A stretch of 38,823 nucleotides of DNA from Firmicutes bacterium UBA6811 (lineage in GTDB: Bacteria > Bacillota > SHA-98 > UBA4971). A model generated the notes under the pieces. It saw only the letters and a list, made by a program, of their open reading frames with translations, made no database searches and was not told where the DNA came from. The DNA lies in contig DKEX01000028.1 in assembly GCA_002452295.1 (NCBI GenBank), forward strand, positions 39,520 to 78,342, given 5' to 3'. Below are positions 1 through 7,808 of the stretch, one piece after another. Each line of letters begins with the position of its first letter. The stretch's first letter is position 1. The position numbers and the translations under genes were made by a program.

Positions 1-5
1 GGCCG

Positions 6-2126
6 CTACATGAGCGGCGGCATGGAAAGCGCCGGGTGGCCCTTCTCCTCGAGGAACGGGAGCACCTCCTCGATGGTCGTGCCCACCGTCTCGTCGGCGA
101 TCTTGTCGTAGAAGCCGTCGAGGCCGAGTTCCTCTGCCTGCCGAGTGATGCCGTCCCTCAGGAACTCCTTTAGCTCCGTGGGCATCCAGACGATCCTCGC
201 TAGGCCCCCGTCGGCCGCGATGAACTTGCGCGACAGTATGTAGGACCTGCCGTGGCCCATGAACCCGGGCGTCTGCACCCCGCCGCCCACGCTCCCTGCG
301 AGCGTGGAGAACTTCATGCCGCACGGCGTCATCCCGCCAAACTCCCGGTTGACGATCATGACGCCGTTCGCCTCGGGCAGGATGGCCATGATGCACTCGA
401 AGCACCCACAGGAGGTCATGGGGTTCTCGAGGAGTGTGTAGATGTTGACGGTATCCAGCGTGTTGTGGGAGGCGCCCTTCAGGAACCCGTTCACGCCGAC
501 CCACTGCCCCTTGACAGGCTCGATGCACTCGCCCTTGACGATGGGCTGGTTGGGGCCGGTTGCCGTGATCTCGAAAGAGGCTTTGGCGTCGAGCCAGCTC
601 ACCGCGCCGCAAAGCCCGATCCGCTCCGGAGCCACGATGCACACGTGGTTCGGGGCGAACGACTGGCAGAGGGTGCACGAATAGTAGGTGTCGACCGACT
701 CGTCGGTGAGCCCGGCGAGGCGCGCATCACGCGCCGCGTACTTCCTCCTCGCCACCTCGAGCTGCTCGTGCACCTGGGCTGCGTCGGTTATAAGCGTCAC
801 CTGCACCCTGTCAACAATCGCGGGGAAGTCCGATTTGAACTTCGCGTAAAGGATCTCCCCGAAGTGGCGGATGCGCAGGCCCTTGCTGAAGGCGTCGCGG
901 CTGATGCGCATCCAGCAGATGTCCCTCTGGGCGATGTGCCAGCATCCCTCGGCGTAGTTGATGAAGTAGTGGATGCGCCGCTCGAGCACAGGCTCGAAGT
1001 CCTCCTGCATCTTGCGGCCAGCCACGTCCACCATGATGCCGAGCGGCATCGCCGTCCCTGCGGCCACTTCGTCTATGTCGGGGCCGATGACGGTGATCCT
1101 GCCGTCCTCCACCTCGTCCATGGGCATCATCCGCACGAGCTCGAAGGCGGGCGACCTCTGGCCTCCGAATTCGACGTGCATGTCCTCTTTACGGATGCGC
1201 TCGCCCTCGAAGGCCGGGCCGAACGTGACCGGGATCGGGATATCGACTATCTTGATCTTGATGTTGCGGAGCTCCAGCGCCCTCTGCACCATCTTCACAT
1301 AGTCCGGCTCGCTCACGAAGAGGTCGGGTATCTCCTCGACCTCCTGGTCGGTCACCACGGGAAAGCCCAGGTGGATGGCGCCGAGCTCGGCGGCGACCCG
1401 CACCTCGTCGAGCTCTCCCAGGGCGAGCACGAACGCGTCCACCCTCTCCGCCTGGTACTTCAGCATATCCTCGCGCCTGCCGGGCGCAATGTTGCCGAAG
1501 GCGAGCCCCGCGCGCAGGGCGAAGTTCACCGCATGGATGGCAGCAGTGAAATGGCCCAGCGGGAACGCCATGTAGTCAACGCCAAGGTGCATGCCCTCTT
1601 CCACGAGCTGCTCGATCATGTCGTTGACCATCACCACGAGGATGCCGCGCTTCTGGAGCTCCTTGAAGAGGGTCACGGCGTCCTTTGATGTGCGGGCCTT
1701 CCCGATTATCACGGCTACCCCGGGGATCGTCTCGTCCACCAGCGGCACGCCCAGCTTGCGCAGGACCGCGTCGGACACGAACCCCATGTAGGGGTCCCTG
1801 TACGGATTCCTGCCGTTTATGTACTTCAGCGCCTCTATGATCTCCGCCGCGAACAGCGTGGCCTCCCCCGCCAGCTTCGCGTTCTCGAGGGTGGGCTCGT
1901 GCCGTATGTTCGCCTTGAACCTGTTCAGCACGGCAGGGAGGTCCCCGATGGTGGGCGTGTCCTCGCCGGAGAGGCTGCGTATCACCGGCAGCCTGTAGGC
2001 GGTGTCAGGGTATCCGACAGGCGTGTCCTCGCCGTGTCGCCTGATGGCCTGGTTCAGGAGGATCTCCGCGTAGCTTGAGGCGATTATGGATCCCTCAATA
2101 GCCGCCTTGCATAATTCTCTGGACAT
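6..2126 (-). CDS. acsB: CO-methylating acetyl-CoA synthase (ACS alpha subunit)
   Basis: Condenses CO, a methyl group from the corrinoid iron-sulfur protein and CoA into acetyl-CoA in the Wood-Ljungdahl pathway; cytoplasmic. The protein is 706 residues with the start at 2126, where GGAGGGAGGGAAG precedes the ATG; an upstream in-frame ATG at 2315 lies inside the previous gene and is rejected. All A-cluster ligands are visible: Cys484, Cys487, Cys496 and Cys506 for the cubane, and Cys487, Cys573 and Cys575 (the TSCGC motif) for the nickel sites. Their spacing equals that of the Moorella enzyme shifted by 22 residues, so the protein is full length with a slightly shorter N-terminus. The start overlaps the end of the upstream oxidoreductase gene by 32 bases, which implies translational coupling. 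It is the last gene of the coo operon visible here; five bases follow its stop. The acsC, acsD and acsE genes are not in the window. Confidence 0.97.
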   Translation of the reverse strand: MSRELCKAAIEGSIIASSYAEILLNQAIRRHGEDTPVGYPDTAYRLPVIRSLSGEDTPTIGDLPAVLNRFKANIRHEPTLENAKLAGEATLFAAEIIEALKYINGRNPYRDPYMGFVSDAVLRKLGVPLVDETIPGVAVIIGKARTSKDAVTLFKELQKRGILVVMVNDMIEQLVEEGMHLGVDYMAFPLGHFTAAIHAVNFALRAGLAFGNIAPGRREDMLKYQAERVDAFVLALGELDEVRVAAELGAIHLGFPVVTDQEVEEIPDLFVSEPDYVKMVQRALELRNIKIKIVDIPIPVTFGPAFEGERIRKEDMHVEFGGQRSPAFELVRMMPMDEVEDGRITVIGPDIDEVAAGTAMPLGIMVDVAGRKMQEDFEPVLERRIHYFINYAEGCWHIAQRDICWMRISRDAFSKGLRIRHFGEILYAKFKSDFPAIVDRVQVTLITDAAQVHEQLEVARRKYAARDARLAGLTDESVDTYYSCTLCQSFAPNHVCIVAPERIGLCGAVSWLDAKASFEITATGPNQPIVKGECIEPVKGQWVGVNGFLKGASHNTLDTVNIYTLLENPMTSCGCFECIMAILPEANGVMIVNREFGGMTPCGMKFSTLAGSVGGGVQTPGFMGHGRSYILSRKFIAADGGLARIVWMPTELKEFLRDGITRQAEELGLDGFYDKIADETVGTTIEEVLPFLEEKGHPALSMPPLM

Positions 2127-3405
2127 TTCGCTTCCCTCCCTCCTGGAAGTAGCGATCCTTGTCGTCGATGACATCCATGAAGGTGGCGTATGTGAAGTCG
2201 TCCGCAAGGATCCTCTCCGGGGCGTCGTCGCGGCTCGCCCTCGCCCTGATGAGCGCGAGCACAACCCCTGCCCTGTCCACGGCGCCTGCGAAGACGGCTC
2301 CGCAGATGACGCCATCCCTGAGGACGACCTTCCTGTACCAGGTGCTGCCCCTTCTCCGCGTGACCTCGATGTATCCGTTGCCGTCCTCGGCCCTCCCGGG
2401 CGAGGTGACCCCCATGGAGATGAACGGCACCCCGCAGATGTCGATGGAGTTCATGCCCACCGAGCCGGGGTACCTCGTGGGGATGCCGGCCATGTTGCGT
2501 GCCACCACCTTGCCCTGCGCTGTCGCGGCGGTCCACATGGCGTTGACTCGCATCTCGCCGCACGCTATGTCGTAGGCCTCGGCCACATCTCCCGCGGCAT
2601 ACACCCCGGGCACCGATGTCTCCAGGTGCTCATCGACGATGACGCCCCGCCCCACGCGGGCCCCGCACGATTTCGCGAGGTCCACCTCGGGATCGACGCC
2701 TTTGCCGATGATGACGAGGTCGGCGTCCACCCGGCGGCCATCCTTGAGCCTCACGCAGCGCACCTCGCCGTCTCCCTCGACCTCCACCACGTCGCAGCGG
2801 GTGTCGATTGCAAAGCCGTGCGCTTCGAGGAGACCCCGGGCGACGGCCGCCGCCGCCTCGTCCAGCATCTGCGAGAGCACCCGCCCGGAGGCCACCACCA
2901 CTCTCACCTCGAGACCGGCGTCGCGGAGCGCGGATGCGGCCTTCATGCCGATGAGGCCGCCGCCCACCACCACGGCTTTCCGCGCGGTCTTCGCCTTCCT
3001 GGCGATGGCCACGGCATCGTCCCAGGTACGCAGGGTGAACACGCCGTGCCTGTCGGCTCCAGGAATGTCGGGCACCTTCGCCCGGCCGCCCGTGGCAAGG
3101 AGCAGCCTGCCGTATGGGATCTCGCGGCCATCGTCAAGGACGACCGCCCTCTTCTTCGGATCGACGGAGACCGCCGTCCTTCCCATGATGAGGTCGAGGC
3201 GATGCGCCTCGTAGAACCCCGGTTCGCGAAGGAGCATGTCATGCTCGTCGATCTTCCCGGCGATGTAATACGACGTCAGGCACCTCGAGTAGAACGGGCG
3301 CGTCTCGTCCGAGATGATCGTTATCTCACACCTCGGATCGAGCCGGCGCAGCGTGTCGGCCGCGCTCGTCCCCGCAGCGCTACCCCCGATTATCACGTGC
3401 TTCAT
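2095..3405 (-). CDS. FAD/NAD(P)-dependent oxidoreductase of the CooS-CooF-FNOR set
   Basis: A 436-residue pyridine nucleotide-disulfide oxidoreductase-type flavoprotein, similar in layout to NADH:rubredoxin or nitrite reductase-like reductases. The N-terminus carries the FAD dinucleotide motif (VIIGGSAAG, residues 4-12). A second Rossmann motif for NAD(P) (VVVGGGLIG) lies near residue 145, and the FAD motif YAAGDVAEA near 275. No CxxxxC redox disulfide is seen, so it is not a thioredoxin or lipoamide reductase. It starts 15 bases after cooS and overlaps acsB, so it is co-transcribed with both. A flavoprotein beside cooS and cooF is a recurrent arrangement in anaerobes and is thought to pass electrons between CooF and NAD(P)H. 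That role is inferred from context, and nucleotide specificity cannot be read here. Confidence 0.85.
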   Translation of the reverse strand: MKHVIIGGSAAGTSAADTLRRLDPRCEITIISDETRPFYSRCLTSYYIAGKIDEHDMLLREPGFYEAHRLDLIMGRTAVSVDPKKRAVVLDDGREIPYGRLLLATGGRAKVPDIPGADRHGVFTLRTWDDAVAIARKAKTARKAVVVGGGLIGMKAASALRDAGLEVRVVVASGRVLSQMLDEAAAAVARGLLEAHGFAIDTRCDVVEVEGDGEVRCVRLKDGRRVDADLVIIGKGVDPEVDLAKSCGARVGRGVIVDEHLETSVPGVYAAGDVAEAYDIACGEMRVNAMWTAATAQGKVVARNMAGIPTRYPGSVGMNSIDICGVPFISMGVTSPGRAEDGNGYIEVTRRRGSTWYRKVVLRDGVICGAVFAGAVDRAGVVLALIRARASRDDAPERILADDFTYATFMDVIDDKDRYFQEGGKRNVQRIMQGGY

Positions 3406-3420
3406 GAGGGATCCACCCCC

Positions 3421-5364
3421 CTACTCCGCGACCAGGCCTTCACCGAGGCCTCCCCTGGAGTACTTCCGCCTCCAGTTCCGGTAGTCAAGCGCCTCGATGA
3501 GCCTTGATGCGCCCTTGAGAGGATCAGTCTCCAGGATGAAGTAGCCTCCGAAGACGTCCTCGGCGATCTTCGTCACTACCTCGGTCACGAGGCTGCTCCC
3601 GTACACCGGCGGGATGACTCCCACGTGCGTTGGCAAGCCAAGCGTGACCGCCCAGGCGCCTATGGAGACGGCCTTCTCGTGCATGGCCTCGGGCGCCGTG
3701 GCCACGAACGGGATGTCGGCGATGTCCCCGCCCATCTCCTTCGCGATGAGCACCGCAAGGTCCACCGGGCGCGAGTTGTCCACGCAGGACCCCATGTGGA
3801 ACGCAAGCGGAAGCCCGCCCTCGAACCCCGAGGCCTTCCCGAGCCTTTCGAGGAAGCGCGTAAGGCCGGGGCCCGCGTACTTTTTCACCGCTCCCGATGT
3901 CATGTACCCGGCCTTGGCCATGGCGCCAGCCGCGCACCCGGTCGCCACGATGAACACGTCGTTCTTCGCAAGCTCCCGTGCGATTGTGAGGTGGCCGTCA
4001 TCGTGCCTGGCTTTGGTGTTCGTGCACCCGGCGATGAGAGCGATACCCCTTATCTCGCCCTCCTCGATGGCGTCCACGAGCGCCCTTATGGGCCTCTCCC
4101 TGTTCACAGCCCTGAAGATGTCCAGCATCGCCTCGACGCTGAAACCCGCGACGACCTCGTTCTTCACCTGGGGCACGTGGACCTTGGCGGGATCGCGCTC
4201 GCGGTACGCCTCTATGGCCAGCTTGACGATGCGCCGTGCGCCCTCCTTCGCCCTCTCCTCGCGGAAGTCCACGTGGTAGGCGCCAGGGATCTTCGAGAAC
4301 GGTATCGTCGTGATGAGCCTCGTATGGAAGCACTCGCACAGGGTCTTGAGGGCGGGCATGATACACTGCAGATCGACGATTATCGCGTCCACCGCCCCGG
4401 TCATTATCGCAAGCTCCTGGGCGATGAAGTTCGTCGCGAGCGGAATGCCCTTCCTCATGAGGACCTCGTTGGCGGTGCAGCATATGCCCACCACGTTGAT
4501 CCCTGCCGCCCCGGCCGCCCTGGCCTCGTCTTCCATTTCGCGGGCCACGTCGACCACGATCTCGCTGAGGAGCGGGATGTGCCCGTGGACGGTGATGTTC
4601 ACTTTCTCCGGGTCGATGACGCCCAGGTTCGCGTGGCTCCTCACGGGATGTGGCGTGCCGAACAGGATGTCTGTGAGGTCGGTGCTGAGGTGGCACCCTG
4701 CGTAGTCGGCGAGCGAGCTCTTGAGCCCGCCGAAAATGAGGTTGATGGGGTCGGCGTCAACGCCCATGGTCGACCTGTGCATGACCTCGGCGATGGCGCC
4801 GTTGATGTTGCTCGGCATGATGGCGCACTCCTCGTACTTCTCCGTCATGCCTGGCGTCACGGTGGACGCAACCCACGTGCACGCCTCCTCCTCGAGGCGC
4901 GAGAAATCGCGCAGCGCAGCGATGGTCACCTCGCGCGTTATCTCCTGCGGTGTCTTGCCGGTCGGGTCGATCCCGATGCGCCTGGCCACCACCTCCGCCT
5001 TGGCCGGATCTGAGATGCGATAGTCGGGGGCGTGGCCGTCGAGGTGCGCGAGGAGCGTGAGGGCCACGTGCCTTCCATGATCCGAGTGAGACGCCGTGCC
5101 CCCGGCTATGCTGCGGATGAGGTTCCTGGCTACGATGGAGTAGTCGGTCGCCCCGCATATGCCACGCTGCGCGCCCTCGCCGAACGGGTCGATCCGGCAC
5201 GGGCCCTGGAGGCATATGCGGCAGCACACGCCGAGATTCCCGAAGCCGCACAGGGGCTCCTGGGCGCGGCATCTATCCCAGGCGGTCTCGAGGCCCTGCT
5301 CCTCAGCGTGCTTCAGCATCTCGAGCGCGGCGGGATCGACGGTCCTTCCCTCCAGCCTTCCCAT
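3421..5364 (-). CDS. cooS: Anaerobic nickel carbon-monoxide dehydrogenase catalytic subunit
   Basis: Interconverts CO and CO2 and exchanges the electrons through its iron-sulfur clusters; a cytoplasmic homodimer in the family. The protein has 647 residues. D-cluster cysteines 39 and 47 and B-cluster cysteines 48, 51, 56 and 70 fall at the same numbers as in the Carboxydothermus CODH-II enzyme. C-cluster ligands His262, Cys296, Cys334, Cys447, Cys477 and Cys527 follow the same spacing plus one. The proton-path histidines 93, 96 and 99 and the active-site lysine (Lys564) are present, so it should be catalytically complete. The ATG at 5364 is preceded by AAGGGGGG. Upstream lie cooC and cooF; downstream are the flavoprotein and acsB. 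A 97-base gap before the gene holds a Rex-box-like site, so it may have its own promoter. Confidence 0.97.
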   Translation of the reverse strand: MGRLEGRTVDPAALEMLKHAEEQGLETAWDRCRAQEPLCGFGNLGVCCRICLQGPCRIDPFGEGAQRGICGATDYSIVARNLIRSIAGGTASHSDHGRHVALTLLAHLDGHAPDYRISDPAKAEVVARRIGIDPTGKTPQEITREVTIAALRDFSRLEEEACTWVASTVTPGMTEKYEECAIMPSNINGAIAEVMHRSTMGVDADPINLIFGGLKSSLADYAGCHLSTDLTDILFGTPHPVRSHANLGVIDPEKVNITVHGHIPLLSEIVVDVAREMEDEARAAGAAGINVVGICCTANEVLMRKGIPLATNFIAQELAIMTGAVDAIIVDLQCIMPALKTLCECFHTRLITTIPFSKIPGAYHVDFREERAKEGARRIVKLAIEAYRERDPAKVHVPQVKNEVVAGFSVEAMLDIFRAVNRERPIRALVDAIEEGEIRGIALIAGCTNTKARHDDGHLTIARELAKNDVFIVATGCAAGAMAKAGYMTSGAVKKYAGPGLTRFLERLGKASGFEGGLPLAFHMGSCVDNSRPVDLAVLIAKEMGGDIADIPFVATAPEAMHEKAVSIGAWAVTLGLPTHVGVIPPVYGSSLVTEVVTKIAEDVFGGYFILETDPLKGASRLIEALDYRNWRRKYSRGGLGEGLVAE

Positions 5365-5447
5365 TGTGTCGTTCCCCCCTTACTGGAAGCTCGCCACATC
5401 GTGTGACAATTCCCGCTTGCGGTGGGGATTTCCATGATTGCGACGGC

Positions 5448-5465
5448 CTGTGATGCATTTCACAA
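5448..5465 (-). promoter_or_regulatory. Candidate Rex operator between cooF and cooS
   Basis: Read on the minus strand the site is TTGTGAAATGCATCACAG. It matches the Rex consensus TTGTGAA-N4-TTCACAA at 12 of 14 defined positions, with the left half perfect. It begins directly after the cooF stop codon and lies about 85 bases before the cooS start. Rex itself is encoded 1.7 kb upstream. No convincing -10 box was found beside it, so whether it controls an internal promoter or acts as a roadblock is open. Confidence 0.5.
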
Positions 5466-5912
5466 TCAAACTACAAGGGCCCTCTCCTTCACGAGCAGGG
5501 CCCCCGTCGGACAATCTCTCACACAGGCTGGTTCTTCTTCGTCCGGGCACCGGTCGCACTTCAGCGCGACCTTCTGCCCTTCGTGGGTCTGGATACTGCC
5601 GTAGGGACACACCATCACGCACATCCAGCACCCCACGCAACGCTCGTGGTCGTTGACCACCGTCCCGACATCCTCGTCGAGGCGCATGGCGCCGCTGATG
5701 CATGCCTCGACGCACGGCGCATCCTCGCAGTGGAAGCACCGGAGCGGGTAGTATTCGCCGCGTTCCCTCGTCACTCGCACCCGCTGCCTCGGGAGCGGCC
5801 TCTCCCAGACCGCCTTGTGGATGTCGCGGCTCCCGGAATGGACAAGGGCGCATGATATCTCGCACTGGCGACACCCCACGCACCTATCGAGCCTCACGAA
5901 TATCTCCTTCAT
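5466..5912 (-). CDS. cooF: CooF-type ferredoxin with four [4Fe-4S] clusters
   Basis: Electron-transfer partner of the CO dehydrogenase. It has 148 residues with sixteen cysteines in four sets: 11/14/17/21, 59/62/67/71, 92/95/98/102 and 119/122/130/134. This is the pattern of the CooF/HycB/DMSO-reductase beta-subunit family. The start is the ATG at 5912, behind AAAGGAGGTGG, which is a near-perfect ribosome site; the reading frame stays open further upstream only inside cooC. It overlaps the 3' end of cooC by 29 bases, which suggests coupled translation of the maturation factor and the ferredoxin. It probably carries electrons from CooS to the flavoprotein two genes downstream or to other reductases. 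There is no membrane hydrogenase of the CO-linked type in the window. Confidence 0.93.
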   Translation of the reverse strand: MKEIFVRLDRCVGCRQCEISCALVHSGSRDIHKAVWERPLPRQRVRVTRERGEYYPLRCFHCEDAPCVEACISGAMRLDEDVGTVVNDHERCVGCWMCVMVCPYGSIQTHEGQKVALKCDRCPDEEEPACVRDCPTGALLVKERALVV

Positions 5913-6684
5913 GTTGTCCCACCACCTCCTTTCTCGCAAGCTCGGCACATATGCCCGCAAGGAGCGATCTGGCGACGGCGCCTGATGCGCCCCTGCCATG
6001 TGACCCGGGCATGGCGGCCTCCCACAGCTCGTCACTGAAGGGAACGACCCCGAGAAGCTCGCCGGCGCCGAAATGGGCCTCGAGCGCTGCGCGTTCCTCG
6101 TCGTCTCGCACCTTGTTTGCGATGAACCCGACGCCGGCGACCCCGAGGTCGCGTGCAAGGGTCTCCGTGACCCTGGCGGTGCGGAGGCTTGCCTGGCTGG
6201 GCTCCACCACCACCAGCATCACGTCCACCCCTCTGGCCGTGCCCCTCGTGAGGTGCTCGATCCCGGCGCTCATGTCGAGGACCACGACGTCATCGCGCTC
6301 GATGAGAAGCGCCCCCATAAGGCGTTCGAGGAAGGCGTTCTCCCGGCAGTAACACGCCGTGCCCGCCTGCTTCACCCCGCCCATCCGCAGAAGCCAGGTG
6401 TTGCCGGATTTCAGCGAGAAGTCCTCGAGGACATCGTCAACCCGCGGGTTGATGCGAAAGAACGCGCCGTCGCCCATCTTCTCGCGGACGAGATCGTCCA
6501 TCTCGACCACGGGGCGAAGACGCGCGAGGGCCTCCTCCGGGAATCCCAGGGTGAACCCGAGGTTGGCATCGGGATCGGCGTCAACAGCGAATACCGGTCT
6601 CCCTGACTCCGCGAGCCCAAGTATGATTCCTGCCGCAACAGTGGTCTTGCCAACTCCGCCCTTGCCTGACACCGCGATCTTCAT
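5884..6684 (-). CDS. cooC: CODH nickel-insertion ATPase CooC
   Basis: A MinD/ParA-family P-loop ATPase that matures the nickel C-cluster of CODH. With the ATG at 6684 it has 266 residues and begins MKIAVSGKGGVGKTT, the deviant Walker A motif. A TTG at 6693 would add three residues; neither start has a strong ribosome site. The nickel-binding Cys-x-Cys of CooC dimers is visible as CYC at residues 111 and 113. The aspartates of the switch regions (VDADPDANLG near 33-42 and LDMSAG near 139) are present. It is the first gene of the coo operon, before cooF and cooS, and follows a long leader with a hairpin and a Rex-box-like site. Confidence 0.95.
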   Translation of the reverse strand: MKIAVSGKGGVGKTTVAAGIILGLAESGRPVFAVDADPDANLGFTLGFPEEALARLRPVVEMDDLVREKMGDGAFFRINPRVDDVLEDFSLKSGNTWLLRMGGVKQAGTACYCRENAFLERLMGALLIERDDVVVLDMSAGIEHLTRGTARGVDVMLVVVEPSQASLRTARVTETLARDLGVAGVGFIANKVRDDEERAALEAHFGAGELLGVVPFSDELWEAAMPGSHGRGASGAVARSLLAGICAELARKEVVGQHEGDIREAR

Positions 6685-6694
6685 CCCGCTCAAG

Positions 6695-6739
6695 GCGCAG
6701 GCTCGCCGCGCCCGGGACCGGAGCGCGAAAAGCCTGCGC
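6695..6739 (-). other. Hairpin directly upstream of cooC
   Basis: The arms 6695-6703 and 6731-6739 are a perfect 9-base inverted repeat (GCGCAGGCT against AGCCTGCGC), with further pairing possible inside (CGCGC at 6707-6711 with GCGCG at 6723-6727). It ends about ten bases before the cooC start and has no T-tract, so it is not an ordinary terminator. It could stabilise the message or affect access to the weak cooC ribosome site. That role is inferred only from position. Confidence 0.4.
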
Positions 6740-6861
6740 TCTGCTACCCCCTTTCACACCCTCGGAACGCTCCCGCGCTGTTATCTCCATGCTTCAACAC
6801 GCTCGGCAAAAATCCTTCCAGATAAATGTGGGATATTATGCAATCAGGTAATCTTCCCACG

Positions 6862-6891
6862 TGTATATGCAGTTTGCCCTTTGTGTCACAA
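6862..6891 (-). promoter_or_regulatory. Candidate promoter of the coo operon
   Basis: On the minus strand a TTGTGA (6886-6891) and a TATACA (6862-6867) are separated by 18 bases, a fair sigma-A-type match. The -35 hexamer lies inside the Rex-box-like sequence, so Rex binding would block it. Transcription would begin about 170 bases before cooC. The -10 match is only moderate, and a second AT-rich segment about 25 bases downstream could also serve. Confidence 0.4.
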
Positions 6892-6898
6892 TTCACAA
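6881..6898 (-). promoter_or_regulatory. Candidate Rex operator of the coo operon
   Basis: Read on the minus strand the site is TTGTGAATTGTGACACAA. It matches TTGTGAA-N4-TTCACAA at 12 of 14 defined positions, with a perfect left half and a GACACAA right half. It is the only such site in the 480-base gap downstream of rex and overlaps the best -35 candidate. Rex represses when NADH is low and lets go when NADH rises, so the operon would be induced under reducing conditions. Confidence 0.6.
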
Positions 6899-7172
6899 GC
6901 GCCATGTGCGGCAAGATTCGGTCTGCCGTTGCCAGAGATCGACAGGTGAGGATTCCGGCTTTCGTGGCGGGCGCTGTGCGGGGGTGACAAGCTCGTGACC
7001 GGGTTCCGCCCAGGCGTGTGTGGTCTTTCGCCTGGTAGTGTTGCAGCGTCGAACGTTCTGCCTGTGAAATGGGGGCTAAAGAAGCAGCAGCAACTCCAGA
7101 CCTCATGGCCCGGAGCTGGCAGGGGATGTAAGGCTGGCCGTCGGCTCTCTCCCATACCGGCGGCCCAGCAGA

Positions 7173-7808
7173 TCAGAGGTAATACGCGAGATGCATGAGG
7201 TCCACGCTGAGGTCGGTGTTGTGGAGGCGCACAGCCTCGGGCACCCTGAGCTTTACGGGGGCGAAGTTGAGGATGGCCTCAATACCTGCATCCGCGCAGG
7301 CATCGACGACCTTCTGAGCCGCTTCTGCCGGGACGGCCACTATGGCCATCCTGACCTGGCGTTCGCGGGTGACCTCGGGAATCCGGTCCGCGTGGTGGAT
7401 AGGGACTTCTCCAATCTTAATGCCCACCTTCGCGGGGTCCGAGTCAAAGAGCGCCGCCAGGCGAAGATGGTAGTCTTTCTCGACCGCCCGCCGCCCGATG
7501 ATGTACCTCGCCAGCGCCTGGCCCAGGCTGCCGGCACCCATTATGGCCACGTTTATCTCCTTGTCGAGGTTGAGCACCGAGCGTAGCTCATCCCGGAGGA
7601 CGGCTATCCGGTATCCCACGCCCTGCTTGCCGAAGCCGCCCAGGAAGTTCAGGTCCTTGCGCACCTGCGCTGGGGTCACACCCGCCCTCTCGCCCAGCTC
7701 AAACGAGGAGATGAGCCCGCCGTGTACCTCCTCGTCAACGGTCTCGAGGACGCGGAGGTACACGGGCAGTCGCCTGATGACAACATCGGGAATCCTTGGC
7801 CTCCTCAA
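7173..7808 (-). CDS. rex: Redox-sensing transcriptional repressor Rex
   Basis: A dimeric repressor that senses the NADH/NAD+ ratio and controls fermentation, hydrogen and respiration genes. With the TTG start at 7808, preceded by GGGGGGACGATGC, it has 211 residues, the usual family length. An ATG 186 bases upstream would add 62 residues of non-homologous sequence and is rejected. The N-terminal winged helix starts RRPRIPDVVIRRLPVYLRVL and contains the recognition segment VTPAQVRKDLNFLG near residues 45-58. The nucleotide-binding Rossmann domain shows GAGSLGQAL near residue 93. The gene lies between the hydrogenase operon and the CO dehydrogenase operon, on the same strand as both, and TTGTGAA-type sites occur in the flanking promoter regions. 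It probably controls both; this is inference. Confidence 0.95.
   Translation of the reverse strand: MRRPRIPDVVIRRLPVYLRVLETVDEEVHGGLISSFELGERAGVTPAQVRKDLNFLGGFGKQGVGYRIAVLRDELRSVLNLDKEINVAIMGAGSLGQALARYIIGRRAVEKDYHLRLAALFDSDPAKVGIKIGEVPIHHADRIPEVTRERQVRMAIVAVPAEAAQKVVDACADAGIEAILNFAPVKLRVPEAVRLHNTDLSVDLMHLAYYL

Larger units (their letters stand above)
6694..7172. other. Intergenic region between rex and the coo operon
   Basis: About 480 bases with no convincing gene. Short open frames exist on both strands but lack ribosome sites and protein-like composition. It contains the candidate promoter and Rex operator (6862-6898), the hairpin next to cooC, and a roughly 170-base untranslated leader. 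A loose inverted repeat (GTGGGA / TCCCAC on the minus strand, about 6831-6864) lies just after the presumed transcription start. No feature was recognised between 6900 and the rex stop codon. Confidence 0.6.

Noticed and set aside
252..5013. Large plus-strand open frames opposite acsB, the flavoprotein and cooS (252-1688, 2086-3507, 3625-5013)
   Set aside because: They mirror the minus-strand genes, have the repetitive His/Arg/Val/Leu-rich composition of antisense high-GC frames and no ribosome sites. The minus-strand products carry complete motif sets.
6744..7155. Small minus-strand open frames in the rex-cooC gap
   Set aside because: No ribosome sites, no protein-like pattern and overlap with the candidate promoter and Rex site.
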